Made by a program: the position numbers and the translations under genes
In this document: positions 33,822-42,765 of the stretch, piece after piece
Layout of the letters: the number at the start of each line of letters is the position of its first letter
How positions within the stretch are numbered: position 1 is the stretch's first letter
Notes under the pieces: generated by a model
What the model was told of the DNA's origin: nothing
Database searches by the model: none
What the model saw: only the letters and a program-made list of their open reading frames with translations
Assembly (NCBI GenBank): GCA_020350825.1
Contig: CP070724.1
Coordinates: forward strand, 1,697,002-1,761,001
Origin: Thermoplasmatales archaeon
GTDB lineage: Archaea; Thermoplasmatota; E2; DHVEG-1
Direction: 5' to 3'
Length of the DNA stretch: 64,000 nt

Positions 33822-35516
33822 ATGATAAGCAAAAAAACTGTGTTAATCAGAATTTTTGTACTATTTTTATTGTTGAATTTTACATTATACCATGTTACAG
33901 GAATCGAGCCTCAAAAGACAATATTAGGAAATACAATCAATAAAGAATTACATACCGGGGAAAATTCTCCTGGCGATATAGTTGATATATCCTTTTCAAA
34001 TCTATATCCAACTTTGGGAAAACCAATTGAAATATTAATTACTTTGAAAGGAAATCCATTTGGAGATTCATTCGATGAAATGATAAACATTTCTGATGAT
34101 TATGAAGGGTTGATTGTTAAATCACACAGGGTTGAATGGAAATCTGCAAGCGTATCATTAAACCAAGTATTAGTAAAAATTGGGAGATTGCCTATATATA
34201 TTAAAAAAATACATTGGTATCCTGTAGTCGTTGGAAATCACACATTACGATTTAAAGCAGGATCTTTTCCATCTCAAACAAAAAACATAACTGTTGGCTT
34301 TGATACAGAAAATATCATATTTCCATCAATTGGATGTCCAAGCATTATAAACAAAGGCGAATCAGAGGAACTATTTATAGCTATCTCGGAAGAAAGACAC
34401 AGTTCAGATGATACAATCGACATTCAACAAACAAAATTAGAGAGCATAGATGGAGTTTCCACATATATATTAGACGATCAAAGTGATATGTTTTATTCAT
34501 GGATACATGCAGGTGAAGATAAAGTTGAAGATGAACTCATAATAAGTTATAATATAGGTAGTATTCCCTATGGTTTTTACAATATTTCAATTACAACATT
34601 AAAAGATAACTATACGTGGCCACATGCAGTAAAAATAATTGATGCGGAGCCAGTTGAGTATACATTTGTACATTTAACAGATATTCACATAGGAAAAAGA
34701 TTTAATTTGATTAATGAAAAAGAAGAATTGATTAGTGTAATAAAATACCTAAACGAGGAGATCGAACCTGATTTTGTTGTAATGTCTGGAGATCTCGTTG
34801 ACTGGTACAAAATTATTGGAAGCCATAATTTCTTTAAAGATCTTCAAGACGTAATTGTAACATGTAACTCACCTATATTTACAACTCCAGGAAATCATGA
34901 GAGATACAAGTATGGGATACTTCACTTTTACTTCCCGTTTTACAACCTATCGCACTATCACTCGTATTTGAATCCTTTAAATGACTATGCTTTTGAATAC
35001 GGAAACATGAATTTTATCTTACTTGACTCCGGTTATGATTGGAGTAGGTGGGAGATACAGATTAAGATATGGACAATAAGTCCGGAATGCAGTGGTCTAA
35101 CTAATAATCAAATCTATCTACTTGAAAATGAGTGGGGAAACAACGAAATGAATCAGAGTTTAATTATGCATCATCCTGCTGTAAATGATAAGGATGATAC
35201 AGGATTTTCATTTGTTCCCGATGATCATCCAAGTGGTAACAACGAATGTATATCGTTCAATCGGATAGAGCTCATAGACTATTGCCTAGCTAACAATGTC
35301 TCACTTGTTCTTACAGGGCATACCCATAGTAATAAGATTTTTAATTATCTAGGTGAAGAACCAAATGACCCTTTTGAATGGCCAATATTTATACAAACTG
35401 ATTCAACTACACTCAATGGATTAAATAATGGAGGAAGAGTTATAAGAATTAAAAATGGCGGTATTGAGAGCTATGATTATGTTCTTTTTACCTATAACAA
35501 TTTTTTTCTTACATAA
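33822..35516 (+). CDS. Exported calcineurin-like metallophosphoesterase
   Basis: 564 residues with a signal peptide (about 8-27). The first 270 residues are strand-rich and probably form two Ig-like or carbohydrate-binding domains. The catalytic domain follows: HLTDIHIG, VMSGDLVDW, TPGNHER, MHHPAV and LTGHTHSN supply the two-metal site. It should hydrolyse phosphate esters outside the cell. Its 3' end overlaps the convergent pssA by 25 bases. A TATA-like ATTATATAAT lies about 35 bases upstream. Confidence 0.9.
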   Translation: MISKKTVLIRIFVLFLLLNFTLYHVTGIEPQKTILGNTINKELHTGENSPGDIVDISFSNLYPTLGKPIEILITLKGNPFGDSFDEMINISDDYEGLIVKSHRVEWKSASVSLNQVLVKIGRLPIYIKKIHWYPVVVGNHTLRFKAGSFPSQTKNITVGFDTENIIFPSIGCPSIINKGESEELFIAISEERHSSDDTIDIQQTKLESIDGVSTYILDDQSDMFYSWIHAGEDKVEDELIISYNIGSIPYGFYNISITTLKDNYTWPHAVKIIDAEPVEYTFVHLTDIHIGKRFNLINEKEELISVIKYLNEEIEPDFVVMSGDLVDWYKIIGSHNFFKDLQDVIVTCNSPIFTTPGNHERYKYGILHFYFPFYNLSHYHSYLNPLNDYAFEYGNMNFILLDSGYDWSRWEIQIKIWTISPECSGLTNNQIYLLENEWGNNEMNQSLIMHHPAVNDKDDTGFSFVPDDHPSGNNECISFNRIELIDYCLANNVSLVLTGHTHSNKIFNYLGEEPNDPFEWPIFIQTDSTTLNGLNNGGRVIRIKNGGIESYDYVLFTYNNFFLT

Positions 35517-36160
35517 ATTGGACCTGCTATTGTATAGATGGCAATAGCAATGAATAGAAAAATCGGAGCGATATTGTAATAGTTATCATCCATAATAAGT
35601 GTTAGCAATATCAACACCGTAGCGATAGCGCCAATTTTCCATCCTATTTTCGGAAAGCGTAACGTTGAGATCATTGCAATGGATATCACCACAATGCAGG
35701 GAAGAATATATATAAAGTCTATCTCGAAGAGAAATGATAAAATGAGGATGAAGATTGTTCCTGCTGATGCAGGTAAACCTACAAAGAATTTTTCCTCTTT
35801 TATTATGTGAAAAGAAGCAAGTCTAACAATGCTTAATGACAAAAACACAATGAGAATACCAACAAGTAAACTATGATAGTAAACACACCCTGAAACAAAC
35901 TCGTAATATATGTTGTAAACAAAAAATGAAGGAGCAATACCTAAAGAGATCATATCAGCCATTGCCTCCATATACTCGCCAAGTTCACTTTTCCTCGTTT
36001 TTCTTGCTACAATACCATCAAGACCATCGGCCAGCAATGCTATTAGAATAAAAGAAAAAGAAAAGTGCATCTCATTTAAAAGGATCATAAGTATAGCAAA
36101 AAAACCAAAAATTGCGTTAGTAAGGGTAACTAAATCTGCAATAGATAATAATTTAATCAT
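35492..36160 (-). CDS. pssA: CDP-alcohol phosphatidyltransferase, archaetidylserine synthase type
   Basis: 222 residues with six or more membrane helices. It joins CDP-archaeol and serine to make archaetidylserine. The family motif D-x2-DG-x2-AR-x8-G-x3-D-x3-D is present as DGLDGIVAR then GEYMEAMADM. The third acidic position is Glu instead of Asp (about residue 65 from ATG 36160), an unusual change because this Asp is normally a metal ligand or base. It overlaps asd by eight bases. The set artA-asd-pssA links this lipid to protein anchoring in haloarchaea. Confidence 0.88.
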   Translation of the reverse strand: MIKLLSIADLVTLTNAIFGFFAILMILLNEMHFSFSFILIALLADGLDGIVARKTRKSELGEYMEAMADMISLGIAPSFFVYNIYYEFVSGCVYYHSLLVGILIVFLSLSIVRLASFHIIKEEKFFVGLPASAGTIFILILSFLFEIDFIYILPCIVVISIAMISTLRFPKIGWKIGAIATVLILLTLIMDDNYYNIAPIFLFIAIAIYTIAGPIYVRKKLL

Positions 36161-36800
36161 AGACTTCTGCAATTGTATCTTCTCCTGCTTGTAGTTTATC
36201 CTTTACTTTAACTGTTATCGGCTTTATCTTTTTTGTTGGTAGATATATATCTACTCTAGATCCAAGTCGTATAAGCCCAATTTTTTCTCCTTTTCTCACA
36301 TTATCTCCCTTTTTGACATATGGGACAATACGACGGGCTAGGGTCCCTGCTATCTGAATAATTTTAATACTTCCGATATTTGTTTTTAATAACAATATGA
36401 TCCTCTCATTTTTTTCCGATTCTTTTTTAAAAGCAAGGATATAGGCTCCATCATGATGGGTTATTTCTTTGATCACACCATCTATTGGCATTCGATTAAC
36501 ATGGACATTATAGATATTCATAAACGTGGATATCTTTATGGATTTGCCAACATCTTTATCATTTTCTTTGGTTATTTCTCGTACTACCCCGTCTGCAACT
36601 GCAACAATGCCTTTACCTATTTTTCTTTCAGGATCTCTAAAAAAAATCAATAAGACAAATGAAATCAATAGTGCTAATATAAAGATAAAAAGAATAACGT
36701 ATTTAATTGGTTCATTAACGTAAATGGTCAAAACAATAAAAAACAAGGTAACTAAAAAGGAGGGGATAATCCAATATAAACCACCTTTAGCGATTTTCAT
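36153..36800 (-). CDS. asd: Archaetidylserine decarboxylase
   Basis: 215 residues of the short (type II) phosphatidylserine decarboxylase family. Two N-terminal helices (about 7-28 and 34-54) anchor it. The body has FRDPER, STFMNIYNVHVNRMP, HDGAYILAF and RRIVPYVKKGD. The self-cleavage site is RLGSRVD, where Ser181 becomes the pyruvoyl group, in place of LGST. It converts archaetidylserine to archaetidylethanolamine. It overlaps both neighbours, artA and pssA, so the three are coupled. Confidence 0.94.
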   Translation of the reverse strand: MKIAKGGLYWIIPSFLVTLFFIVLTIYVNEPIKYVILFIFILALLISFVLLIFFRDPERKIGKGIVAVADGVVREITKENDKDVGKSIKISTFMNIYNVHVNRMPIDGVIKEITHHDGAYILAFKKESEKNERIILLLKTNIGSIKIIQIAGTLARRIVPYVKKGDNVRKGEKIGLIRLGSRVDIYLPTKKIKPITVKVKDKLQAGEDTIAEVYD

Positions 36801-37738
36801 CTTGCTTTTTTCCTTAAATATTTGATAAAAAAGTTTTCAACAGGACCTTTTCTTTTTGGTAAGTCAAATAAACAGATTATCTCATCATATAACTCCGGTA
36901 ATATTTTGAACGTTATGAACAGCAATACTATAAGTACAATCAAAGATCCTGCCTTTGCTATGATATTGTGGGCTGTTTCAAAAGAGGTAATCTCTCCTCC
37001 AACAAGAAATATGACACTGACATTTCTAATGAGGTTAAGAAAATAAATCGGTATTACAGTAACCAACATTGCAAGTGTTTTTCTTTTTAGGTTGACATTG
37101 GGTAACGCTCCAATCATTCCTACAAACAAAACTATAGATTGAATTGCGGTACATGCAAAGATTATGGTAACTGGAACTCCATTGTAGAACACTATTGGCC
37201 CTTCTTTATATGCTTCTAAACCTATGATATTAAAAAATGTAGTAGTTTGGGCCGCAACAACATCTATTAACCAATCTTTTAATCCGGGAATAACTCCCGT
37301 ATCTATAATAAAGTAAATAATGCCAGCTAAAAAAGTGCCTCCAGCTATCCAATCTAAACATGGAATCTGTTCATTTTTTTTAATTGACAACCATTCATGA
37401 TATCCGATGTATATCAGTACATAAGTGCCGATGATGCAAACTCCAGCATTAAATACATCACCACTTGGGGCAAATAAATAACCAGGCTGAGTCGCCCAAA
37501 AAAACGAGAAAGAACCCCATCCTAGTATCTTCATTTTGCAAGCCATTAAATTTGTTTTTAGGAAGAATCCAATTCCAAGTAGTATTAAACCTAAAAATAA
37601 TGGAATATAAAGAAACATTGATTCTGAAAATAGTGGAGAGTAGAGGAATATTAGGTAACCAATAATAAGCATAAGTGTGGGAATGAAAAAAAAGAAAAAG
37701 ACGCTATTTTCACCTGACTTTTTTGAGCTTTTATCCAT
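36797..37738 (-). CDS. artA: Archaeosortase (ArtA-like)
   Basis: 313 residues with about eight membrane helices. The exosortase/archaeosortase triad is present: Cys196 in FACTAIQS, Arg238 in NLIRNVSV and His257 in ETAHNII. Archaeosortases cleave C-terminal sorting tails of exported proteins and, in haloarchaea, replace them with a lipid anchor. A function with asd and pssA is known from Haloferax, where both lipid genes are needed for anchoring. No PGF-CTERM-like tail is found on the exported proteins in this window, so targets are elsewhere. Confidence 0.9.
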   Translation of the reverse strand: MDKSSKKSGENSVFFFFFIPTLMLIIGYLIFLYSPLFSESMFLYIPLFLGLILLGIGFFLKTNLMACKMKILGWGSFSFFWATQPGYLFAPSGDVFNAGVCIIGTYVLIYIGYHEWLSIKKNEQIPCLDWIAGGTFLAGIIYFIIDTGVIPGLKDWLIDVVAAQTTTFFNIIGLEAYKEGPIVFYNGVPVTIIFACTAIQSIVLFVGMIGALPNVNLKRKTLAMLVTVIPIYFLNLIRNVSVIFLVGGEITSFETAHNIIAKAGSLIVLIVLLFITFKILPELYDEIICLFDLPKRKGPVENFFIKYLRKKAR

Positions 37739-37815
37739 TCTAAACCATTCCTTGGAATTAATATTAGATTTAATAAAATTATGTTAAAAATTGAGAATTA
37801 TTAGAGAGTTATTAG

Positions 37816-38859
37816 TTATACTAGTCCTAGCAGGTTCATTATCCACCCATCCCACATAATAAAAATCAAACCCACAAGACTAAGTAGAGTTAATGGAACC
37901 CAATAAGTATAGACTATTTGATCGATTTTTAAACGTGCAATTGCCACACGAATTAATGTCACAGAGAAAAGTATTACAAGAAAGATCTTCAGTAGATAGA
38001 AGAGGATATCAATAATATACGCAACATAACTTCCACCTTCCAAACCAAGCATCGGCAAAGAAGAAAGATTATATGGGAAGAACAGCACAACTATTATTGA
38101 TGCCATAACAACAGTTTTCACACCATCAGTTAGGTAAAACATCGCTAGATTTCTTCCAGAATATTCGACAAGAAGTCCTCCTGCTATCTCAGTTTCAGCT
38201 TCAGGTGCATCAAATGGTATCTTAGAAAGTTCAGCTGGCGTGACAATAATTAATGCAAGTAGTAATATTGCAAAACCAATAAATCCCAATGGTCCTGTAA
38301 CACTATTCCATATAGGTGTCCCAATAATTGTGGATAATGCAAAGACATTAACACTTCCCACTTGAGTTAATTTCCAAGCAAGACTTATTATAATAATAGC
38401 AAGGGGAAATTCGTAGGCAATCATAGTTGCCATTTCTCTTTGGGCACCAACAATGGCATAAGGGGAACCAGACGAAAAACCACCTATAACCATAGCTAAT
38501 GATGGGAACATTAACAGATAAAGAATGAGTATAAGATCTCCACCCCATGACATTATTGGAGGGAATCCACCGATTGGCAAATAAATTAAAATTGATATTG
38601 TTGCTATCAGGCCTAAAAGCGGCACAAGATTAAATATCCATGGTATAGCATTTTCAGGCACAACATTCTCTTTTGTAAACAATTTTCTGACGTCTCTAAA
38701 AGGTTGTCTAATTGGTGGACCAATACGACCTTGCATATGTGCCGATATTTTACGATCTACACCCTTGTATAGTAAACCAAAGATTATTCCAAACAACGCA
38801 ACAGCAATAGTACCAATAACAAGTCGTAAGATAGTCTCAGAAAGTCCCAAAATATCCAT
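37816..38859 (-). CDS. NuoH/MbhM-like membrane subunit
   Basis: 347 residues with about eight helices. It is homologous to complex I subunit 1 and MbhM/EchB, which anchor the peripheral hydrogenase arm and form the quinone-like or ferredoxin-side cavity. Marks are HMQGRIGPPIRQPFRDVRKLF in the first cytoplasmic loop and IPFDAPEAETEIAGGLLVEYSG. It is the last gene of the Mbh-like cluster. The large and small hydrogenase subunits and the ferredoxin subunit (MbhJ, K, L, N), which surround MbhM in Pyrococcus, are missing here; the next gene is artA. Confidence 0.93.
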   Translation of the reverse strand: MDILGLSETILRLVIGTIAVALFGIIFGLLYKGVDRKISAHMQGRIGPPIRQPFRDVRKLFTKENVVPENAIPWIFNLVPLLGLIATISILIYLPIGGFPPIMSWGGDLILILYLLMFPSLAMVIGGFSSGSPYAIVGAQREMATMIAYEFPLAIIIISLAWKLTQVGSVNVFALSTIIGTPIWNSVTGPLGFIGFAILLLALIIVTPAELSKIPFDAPEAETEIAGGLLVEYSGRNLAMFYLTDGVKTVVMASIIVVLFFPYNLSSLPMLGLEGGSYVAYIIDILFYLLKIFLVILFSVTLIRVAIARLKIDQIVYTYWVPLTLLSLVGLIFIMWDGWIMNLLGLV

Positions 38860-39191
38860 TAAATCACCTCAACTAATAAGAAAATAGCCAATACGATTAC
38901 AAACCAGAGAACATAATCGCTTGTGTTTCCTGTATGCATTTTACGTAAAAGCGCGTACAATCCTTTAAGGCTCGTTGTAAAACCCCAATATAGATTACTA
39001 GCTTTGACGTGCATTTTTTCTTTTGCGTACTCAGGGTTTCCAGAGAGAAATGATTTGACCTGTTCAGTGTCTTTTTTGTATCCCTTTTTCCCTAAACTTC
39101 TAAGGATGTAGATTAATAGAAAAGTTACAACTATTACAATAGCCCAGATAATTGGATTCCAAAAACCACTACCTGTCTCAATTGTAAACAT
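38859..39191 (-). CDS. MbhI-like small membrane subunit
   Basis: 110 residues: a membrane helix at about 10-29, a hydrophilic middle (KKDTEQVKSFLSGNPEYAK then SNLYWGFTTSLKGLYALLRKMH), and a C-terminal helix. Position between MbhH- and MbhM-like genes and this pattern match MbhI, which links the antiporter and hydrogenase parts in the Pyrococcus complex. ATG 39191 is supported by GCAGGAGG nine bases upstream; a longer reading would overlap the MnhD-like gene. Confidence 0.8.
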   Translation of the reverse strand: MFTIETGSGFWNPIIWAIVIVVTFLLIYILRSLGKKGYKKDTEQVKSFLSGNPEYAKEKMHVKASNLYWGFTTSLKGLYALLRKMHTGNTSDYVLWFVIVLAIFLLVEVI

Positions 39192-39192
39192 T

Positions 39193-40749
39193 TTAGATAC
39201 CTCCTGCAACAACTTGAGATATATATTCCGAATATCCAATCAGTGCATTTGCTGCTGGTTCAACAATATTATTTATGATAACCTCTGGGAACAGGCCGAA
39301 TATAACGATAATACAAGCAATAACTCCCATTGAAAATAGCATACTCTTTGGAACCTCCTTAACATCCTTGAACTTTGGTAATTGTGGTCCCATAAAAGCA
39401 GAATAGAATACCTTAACAAACACTGCCAGTAATAATATGCTACTTAATATTGCTACAATTGCTAGGATAGGGTTGAGTTGAAACGTTGATTCATATATCA
39501 ATAATTTTGATGCAAAACCATTTAATGGAGGCATACCTGCAACAGCAAGAAGTCCTATGACGAAAAATACAGTTGTATATTTCATATTTCTTGCTAGTCC
39601 GCCTAATTTATCAAGTGAAGTTTCTTTAGTTGCATAATATATTGCACCTGCAACTAAAAACAGGAGTCCGACATCTAATGCATCGTTTATTATATGAAAG
39701 ATACCACCATCTAATGCAGTTTTACCGTAGGCAGTTCCTAGAGCAGTAATGCCTGCACCAATCCCTAGAAACATGTATCCTAGTTCTGCAACAGCACCAT
39801 ATGCAATCAATCTCTTGAAATCAGTTTGAATAAGCGCCATGATTACACCGATAAGGATGGAAACCATAGCCAAGGCTACAATAAGCCATCCAATGAATAC
39901 ATTTACGGGAATACCGAAATTAGCTATATTAGATAAAACATTACCATATAAAGTGAAAATAACTCTGAACACACCATATAAACTGGCTAAAGTAGCACTA
40001 ACAAGTATAATTGATATTGACGAAGGGGCGCTGCCATACGAATCAGGTAGCCACATATGCATAGGTACAATTCCTGCTTTCATTGCAAGAGCAACTATCA
40101 ACAATACAAGAGCGATTTTATCCAAAAAGGTGTACTGTATCACGCTTGAAAGTAGTGCAATATTTAATGCATTATATTGGCCATAAAGTAATGCTACTGC
40201 AAATAAGACAAACAGGGCACCCATTGCACTAATTACAATATATTTGAATCCTGCCTCGACTGATTCACCCCTATGAATCCAAAAGGCTATGAGTGCACAG
40301 GAAGCTATTGACGTTATTTCAAGAAATACAAAGAAGTTGAACATATCGCCGGTGAGAACCATGCCAAGCATACCAGCAGTTAAAAGCAAGATAAGGGTGT
40401 AATACTTATCTAGACCTGTGTTTTTTTCCATGAACGACCACGAGTATACCACAGCTACTAATACCAATATTGAACTGATGATTGCCATGAAAATACTCAT
40501 GGCATCTACTTCGAATAATATCCTTACAATTGGATAACTAAGATCTTTAGCGCCAAAAACATATGTTTTTATTCCAGTAGTAAGGATATCTGAGGCAAGT
40601 AAAAAAACAAGGACCGCATTCAAAGCAAGAACAATGATAACAAAAATATTCCTTAGTTTATCATTAATTCTGCTAACAAGAGGGGTAAGGAATGCGCCAA
40701 GAAGCGGAATAGCTACGATTAGAGGTATAATATAATCCGGTACGTTCAT
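39193..40749 (-). CDS. MnhD/MbhH-like antiporter subunit
   Basis: 518 residues with about 14 helices, of the proton-pumping NuoL/M/N and MrpD family. Marks are DAMSIFMAIISS, the conserved Glu in FVFLEITSIASCALIAF, KAGIVPMHMWLPDSYGSAPS and AYGAVAELGYMFLG with lysines and histidines of the half-channels. It is the large ion-translocating subunit of the cluster. Its start overlaps the MnhC-like stop by four bases. Confidence 0.95.
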   Translation of the reverse strand: MNVPDYIIPLIVAIPLLGAFLTPLVSRINDKLRNIFVIIVLALNAVLVFLLASDILTTGIKTYVFGAKDLSYPIVRILFEVDAMSIFMAIISSILVLVAVVYSWSFMEKNTGLDKYYTLILLLTAGMLGMVLTGDMFNFFVFLEITSIASCALIAFWIHRGESVEAGFKYIVISAMGALFVLFAVALLYGQYNALNIALLSSVIQYTFLDKIALVLLIVALAMKAGIVPMHMWLPDSYGSAPSSISIILVSATLASLYGVFRVIFTLYGNVLSNIANFGIPVNVFIGWLIVALAMVSILIGVIMALIQTDFKRLIAYGAVAELGYMFLGIGAGITALGTAYGKTALDGGIFHIINDALDVGLLFLVAGAIYYATKETSLDKLGGLARNMKYTTVFFVIGLLAVAGMPPLNGFASKLLIYESTFQLNPILAIVAILSSILLLAVFVKVFYSAFMGPQLPKFKDVKEVPKSMLFSMGVIACIIVIFGLFPEVIINNIVEPAANALIGYSEYISQVVAGGI

Positions 40750-41090
40750 TCTTTTAACCTCCTTGTTTCTCTAGCATCCAAAGTTCCATAATGTCGATAA
40801 ATATGCATGACAAGTGACAACATCAACGCAATGACAGCAACACCAATAACAATGCTAGTAAGTGTTAATGCTTGAGGAACTGGAAAAGACATAATTCCTC
40901 CAGGTGAACTCGTATAAATTGGTGCAATACTTTCTTTTCTATATCCAAGAGTTATTAAAAATAGGTTTACTCCACTTTCAATAAGTGTTATCCCGATAAC
41001 CATTTTGATAAGATTTCTTTTAAAAATTAACGCATACAAACCTAGGAGAATTAAAGCAGCAACAGCGAGGTAAGGGATATTGTAAATCAA
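40746..41090 (-). CDS. MnhC/MbhG-like subunit (NuoK-like)
   Basis: 114 residues with three helices. LIKMVIGITLIESGVNLFLITLGY holds the conserved Glu of the NuoK/MrpC family, and PQALTLTSIVIGVAV the second block. It works with the MnhD-like subunit in ion transport. Confidence 0.94.
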   Translation of the reverse strand: MIYNIPYLAVAALILLGLYALIFKRNLIKMVIGITLIESGVNLFLITLGYRKESIAPIYTSSPGGIMSFPVPQALTLTSIVIGVAVIALMLSLVMHIYRHYGTLDARETRRLKE

Positions 41091-41091
41091 T

Positions 41092-41580
41092 TTATTTTCC
41101 CTCCTTCAGTCTAGTTGCATAGGCCATTAATAGAACAATTCCAAAAAGACCAGCAATCACTTTCAAACCAACTGCAAAATTCATTAAAGGAAGAATCCCT
41201 GCGGTATTGATATTTGCAGCTGTTTCACCTAATTTTACTGTTGCTCCAAATAAGTAATCTTGTTTATTGACTAGAAAGTTATTGAAAAATATTTTTGTGC
41301 CAAAAATAAGTCCAAAAAATGCAAGACCAATAAAACCAATTGCTCCAACACTTTCTAAAGTTTGATTTATAGAAAGATGTTTTTCTTTAAGCTTACCCAT
41401 AGTCCAAACGGATCCATAAGCAACAAGTAACATAGCTAATCCAGAGGCGACAACAGCGCCACCTTGAAAACCACCACCTGGAGTCAAATGTCCATGTGCA
41501 ATAACATACAATCCATATATTGTAATGAATGGAAAAATGATACTTGAGATTGTTTTTACAATCTTTGACATCCCACTCAT
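41092..41580 (-). CDS. MnhB/MbhF-like subunit
   Basis: 162 residues with four helices. The typical stretch GHLTPGGGFQGGAVVASGLAM (about 29-49) marks the MnhB domain. It is part of the Mrp-type sodium/proton unit and overlaps the MbhE-like gene by four bases. Confidence 0.94.
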   Translation of the reverse strand: MSGMSKIVKTISSIIFPFITIYGLYVIAHGHLTPGGGFQGGAVVASGLAMLLVAYGSVWTMGKLKEKHLSINQTLESVGAIGFIGLAFFGLIFGTKIFFNNFLVNKQDYLFGATVKLGETAANINTAGILPLMNFAVGLKVIAGLFGIVLLMAYATRLKEGK

Positions 41581-41849
41581 TTCTTCAACCTCCTAAATAG
41601 AACTATAACCCCTGTAACAGCTGCAAATAAAACTGTTGCTTCACCCAATGTATCAAAACCTCGATAATCAAAAACTACTGCTGTAACCCCATTATTAGCA
41701 CCTGTTTCCTCCTGAGTATTGTCAATTATATAATCATCCATATCTGATTCGTCTGGCACTCCAAATGGATGCATGAGAAGTGCAGTAAAAATAAAAAATA
41801 CTGCAACGATAGAAAAAACAATAACTCCAGCGATATTTCTAGTTAACAT
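41577..41849 (-). CDS. MbhE-like subunit
   Basis: 90 residues: an N-terminal helix (about 7-27), an acidic external loop (DESDMDDYIIDNTQEETGANN), then NGVTAVVFDYRGFDTLGEATVLFAAVTGV, the signature of MbhE and the matching part of long MrpA subunits. One-base overlap with the MbhD-like gene. Confidence 0.92.
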   Translation of the reverse strand: MLTRNIAGVIVFSIVAVFFIFTALLMHPFGVPDESDMDDYIIDNTQEETGANNGVTAVVFDYRGFDTLGEATVLFAAVTGVIVLFRRLKK

Positions 41850-42103
41850 TATGCTTCTCCCTCCATCCGTTTTGTAGCTCTAATTGCAATTACAAAAATC
41901 GCAGTAGTTAAACAGGCTCCTACCCCTGCTTGTGCTATCGCTACATCAGGGGCTTGAAGTATATAAAATTCAAGAGAAAGTAACAAACTCATAGCGGCAA
42001 TAGCAATAACGGCGGCTAGTAGGTCTCTAAGTAAAACAGCAACTATGGATGCTCCAACAATTAATATGGGGACAATTATGTGGATAAGTTCTATGTATGT
42101 CAT
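41849..42103 (-). CDS. MbhD-like subunit (DUF4040)
   Basis: 84 residues with three helices. LLAAVIAIAAMSLLLSLEFYIL and APDVAIAQAGVGACLTTAIFV are the MbhD/DUF4040 marks, corresponding to a section of MrpA. It overlaps the MnhG gene by four bases. Confidence 0.93.
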   Translation of the reverse strand: MTYIELIHIIVPILIVGASIVAVLLRDLLAAVIAIAAMSLLLSLEFYILQAPDVAIAQAGVGACLTTAIFVIAIRATKRMEGEA

Positions 42104-42495
42104 TTTTTGACCTCCTTCTTTTTGGCACTTTTTTCCACCGTTTTGTTTTTCAAGTCATCAACAATTGCTCGCACTGGTGCAACTCCACTTCGATGCGCAG
42201 CCCTTGCTATAGCATGAGCGCCAGTAGGGTTGGTGAGTAATATTGCAATCAATGCTCCTGCAGTATGAATAGATAAAGTAGAATACTCTGGATTTCCTTG
42301 AATCCAATATTTCAAACCCAGAAGAACAACTGATCCGCAAATGAAAATAGAACCAAATGTTGTACATTTAGTTCCAGCATGGAGTCTAGTATAAACATCA
42401 GGAAATCTCAACAATCCCACACCAGCAAGAAGATTGAAAAATACTCCAATAGCCAATAATATATAAACTATGATATCAACGATTTCAGATAGCAT
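42100..42495 (-). CDS. MnhG/MbhC-like subunit
   Basis: 131 residues with three helices. GVGLLRFPDVYTRLHAGTKCTTFG (about 26-49) is the MnhG/MrpG signature; the C terminus is Lys-rich and cytoplasmic. It directly abuts the MnhF gene. Confidence 0.94.
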   Translation of the reverse strand: MLSEIVDIIVYILLAIGVFFNLLAGVGLLRFPDVYTRLHAGTKCTTFGSIFICGSVVLLGLKYWIQGNPEYSTLSIHTAGALIAILLTNPTGAHAIARAAHRSGVAPVRAIVDDLKNKTVEKSAKKKEVKK

Positions 42496-42765
42496 TTAAA
42501 ACTCCCCTCCTTCCAAGTATTTTGCTATAAAAAGTGTGGATATAAATGACAACAACGCATAGACTATTGCTACATCGATATAAATTACTGATTTCTCAGC
42601 AATTCCGAATGCTATCATCCCAACGATAATTATTGTATTAATTGTATCAAGTCCAACAACTCTATCAGGTGCAGTTGGTCCTTTAACCACTCGGATTATA
42701 CAAATTATAATAGAAAGTAAGAGAAAACCTATAACAATTAGATAAGTAGGTTCGATTTCGATCAT
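42496..42765 (-). CDS. MnhF/MbhB-like subunit
   Basis: 89 residues with three helices. IRVVKGPTAPDRVVGLDTINT and YIDVAIVYALLSFISTLFIAK are the MnhF/MrpF marks. It overlaps the MnhE gene by four bases. Confidence 0.94.
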   Translation of the reverse strand: MIEIEPTYLIVIGFLLLSIIICIIRVVKGPTAPDRVVGLDTINTIIIVGMIAFGIAEKSVIYIDVAIVYALLSFISTLFIAKYLEGGEF

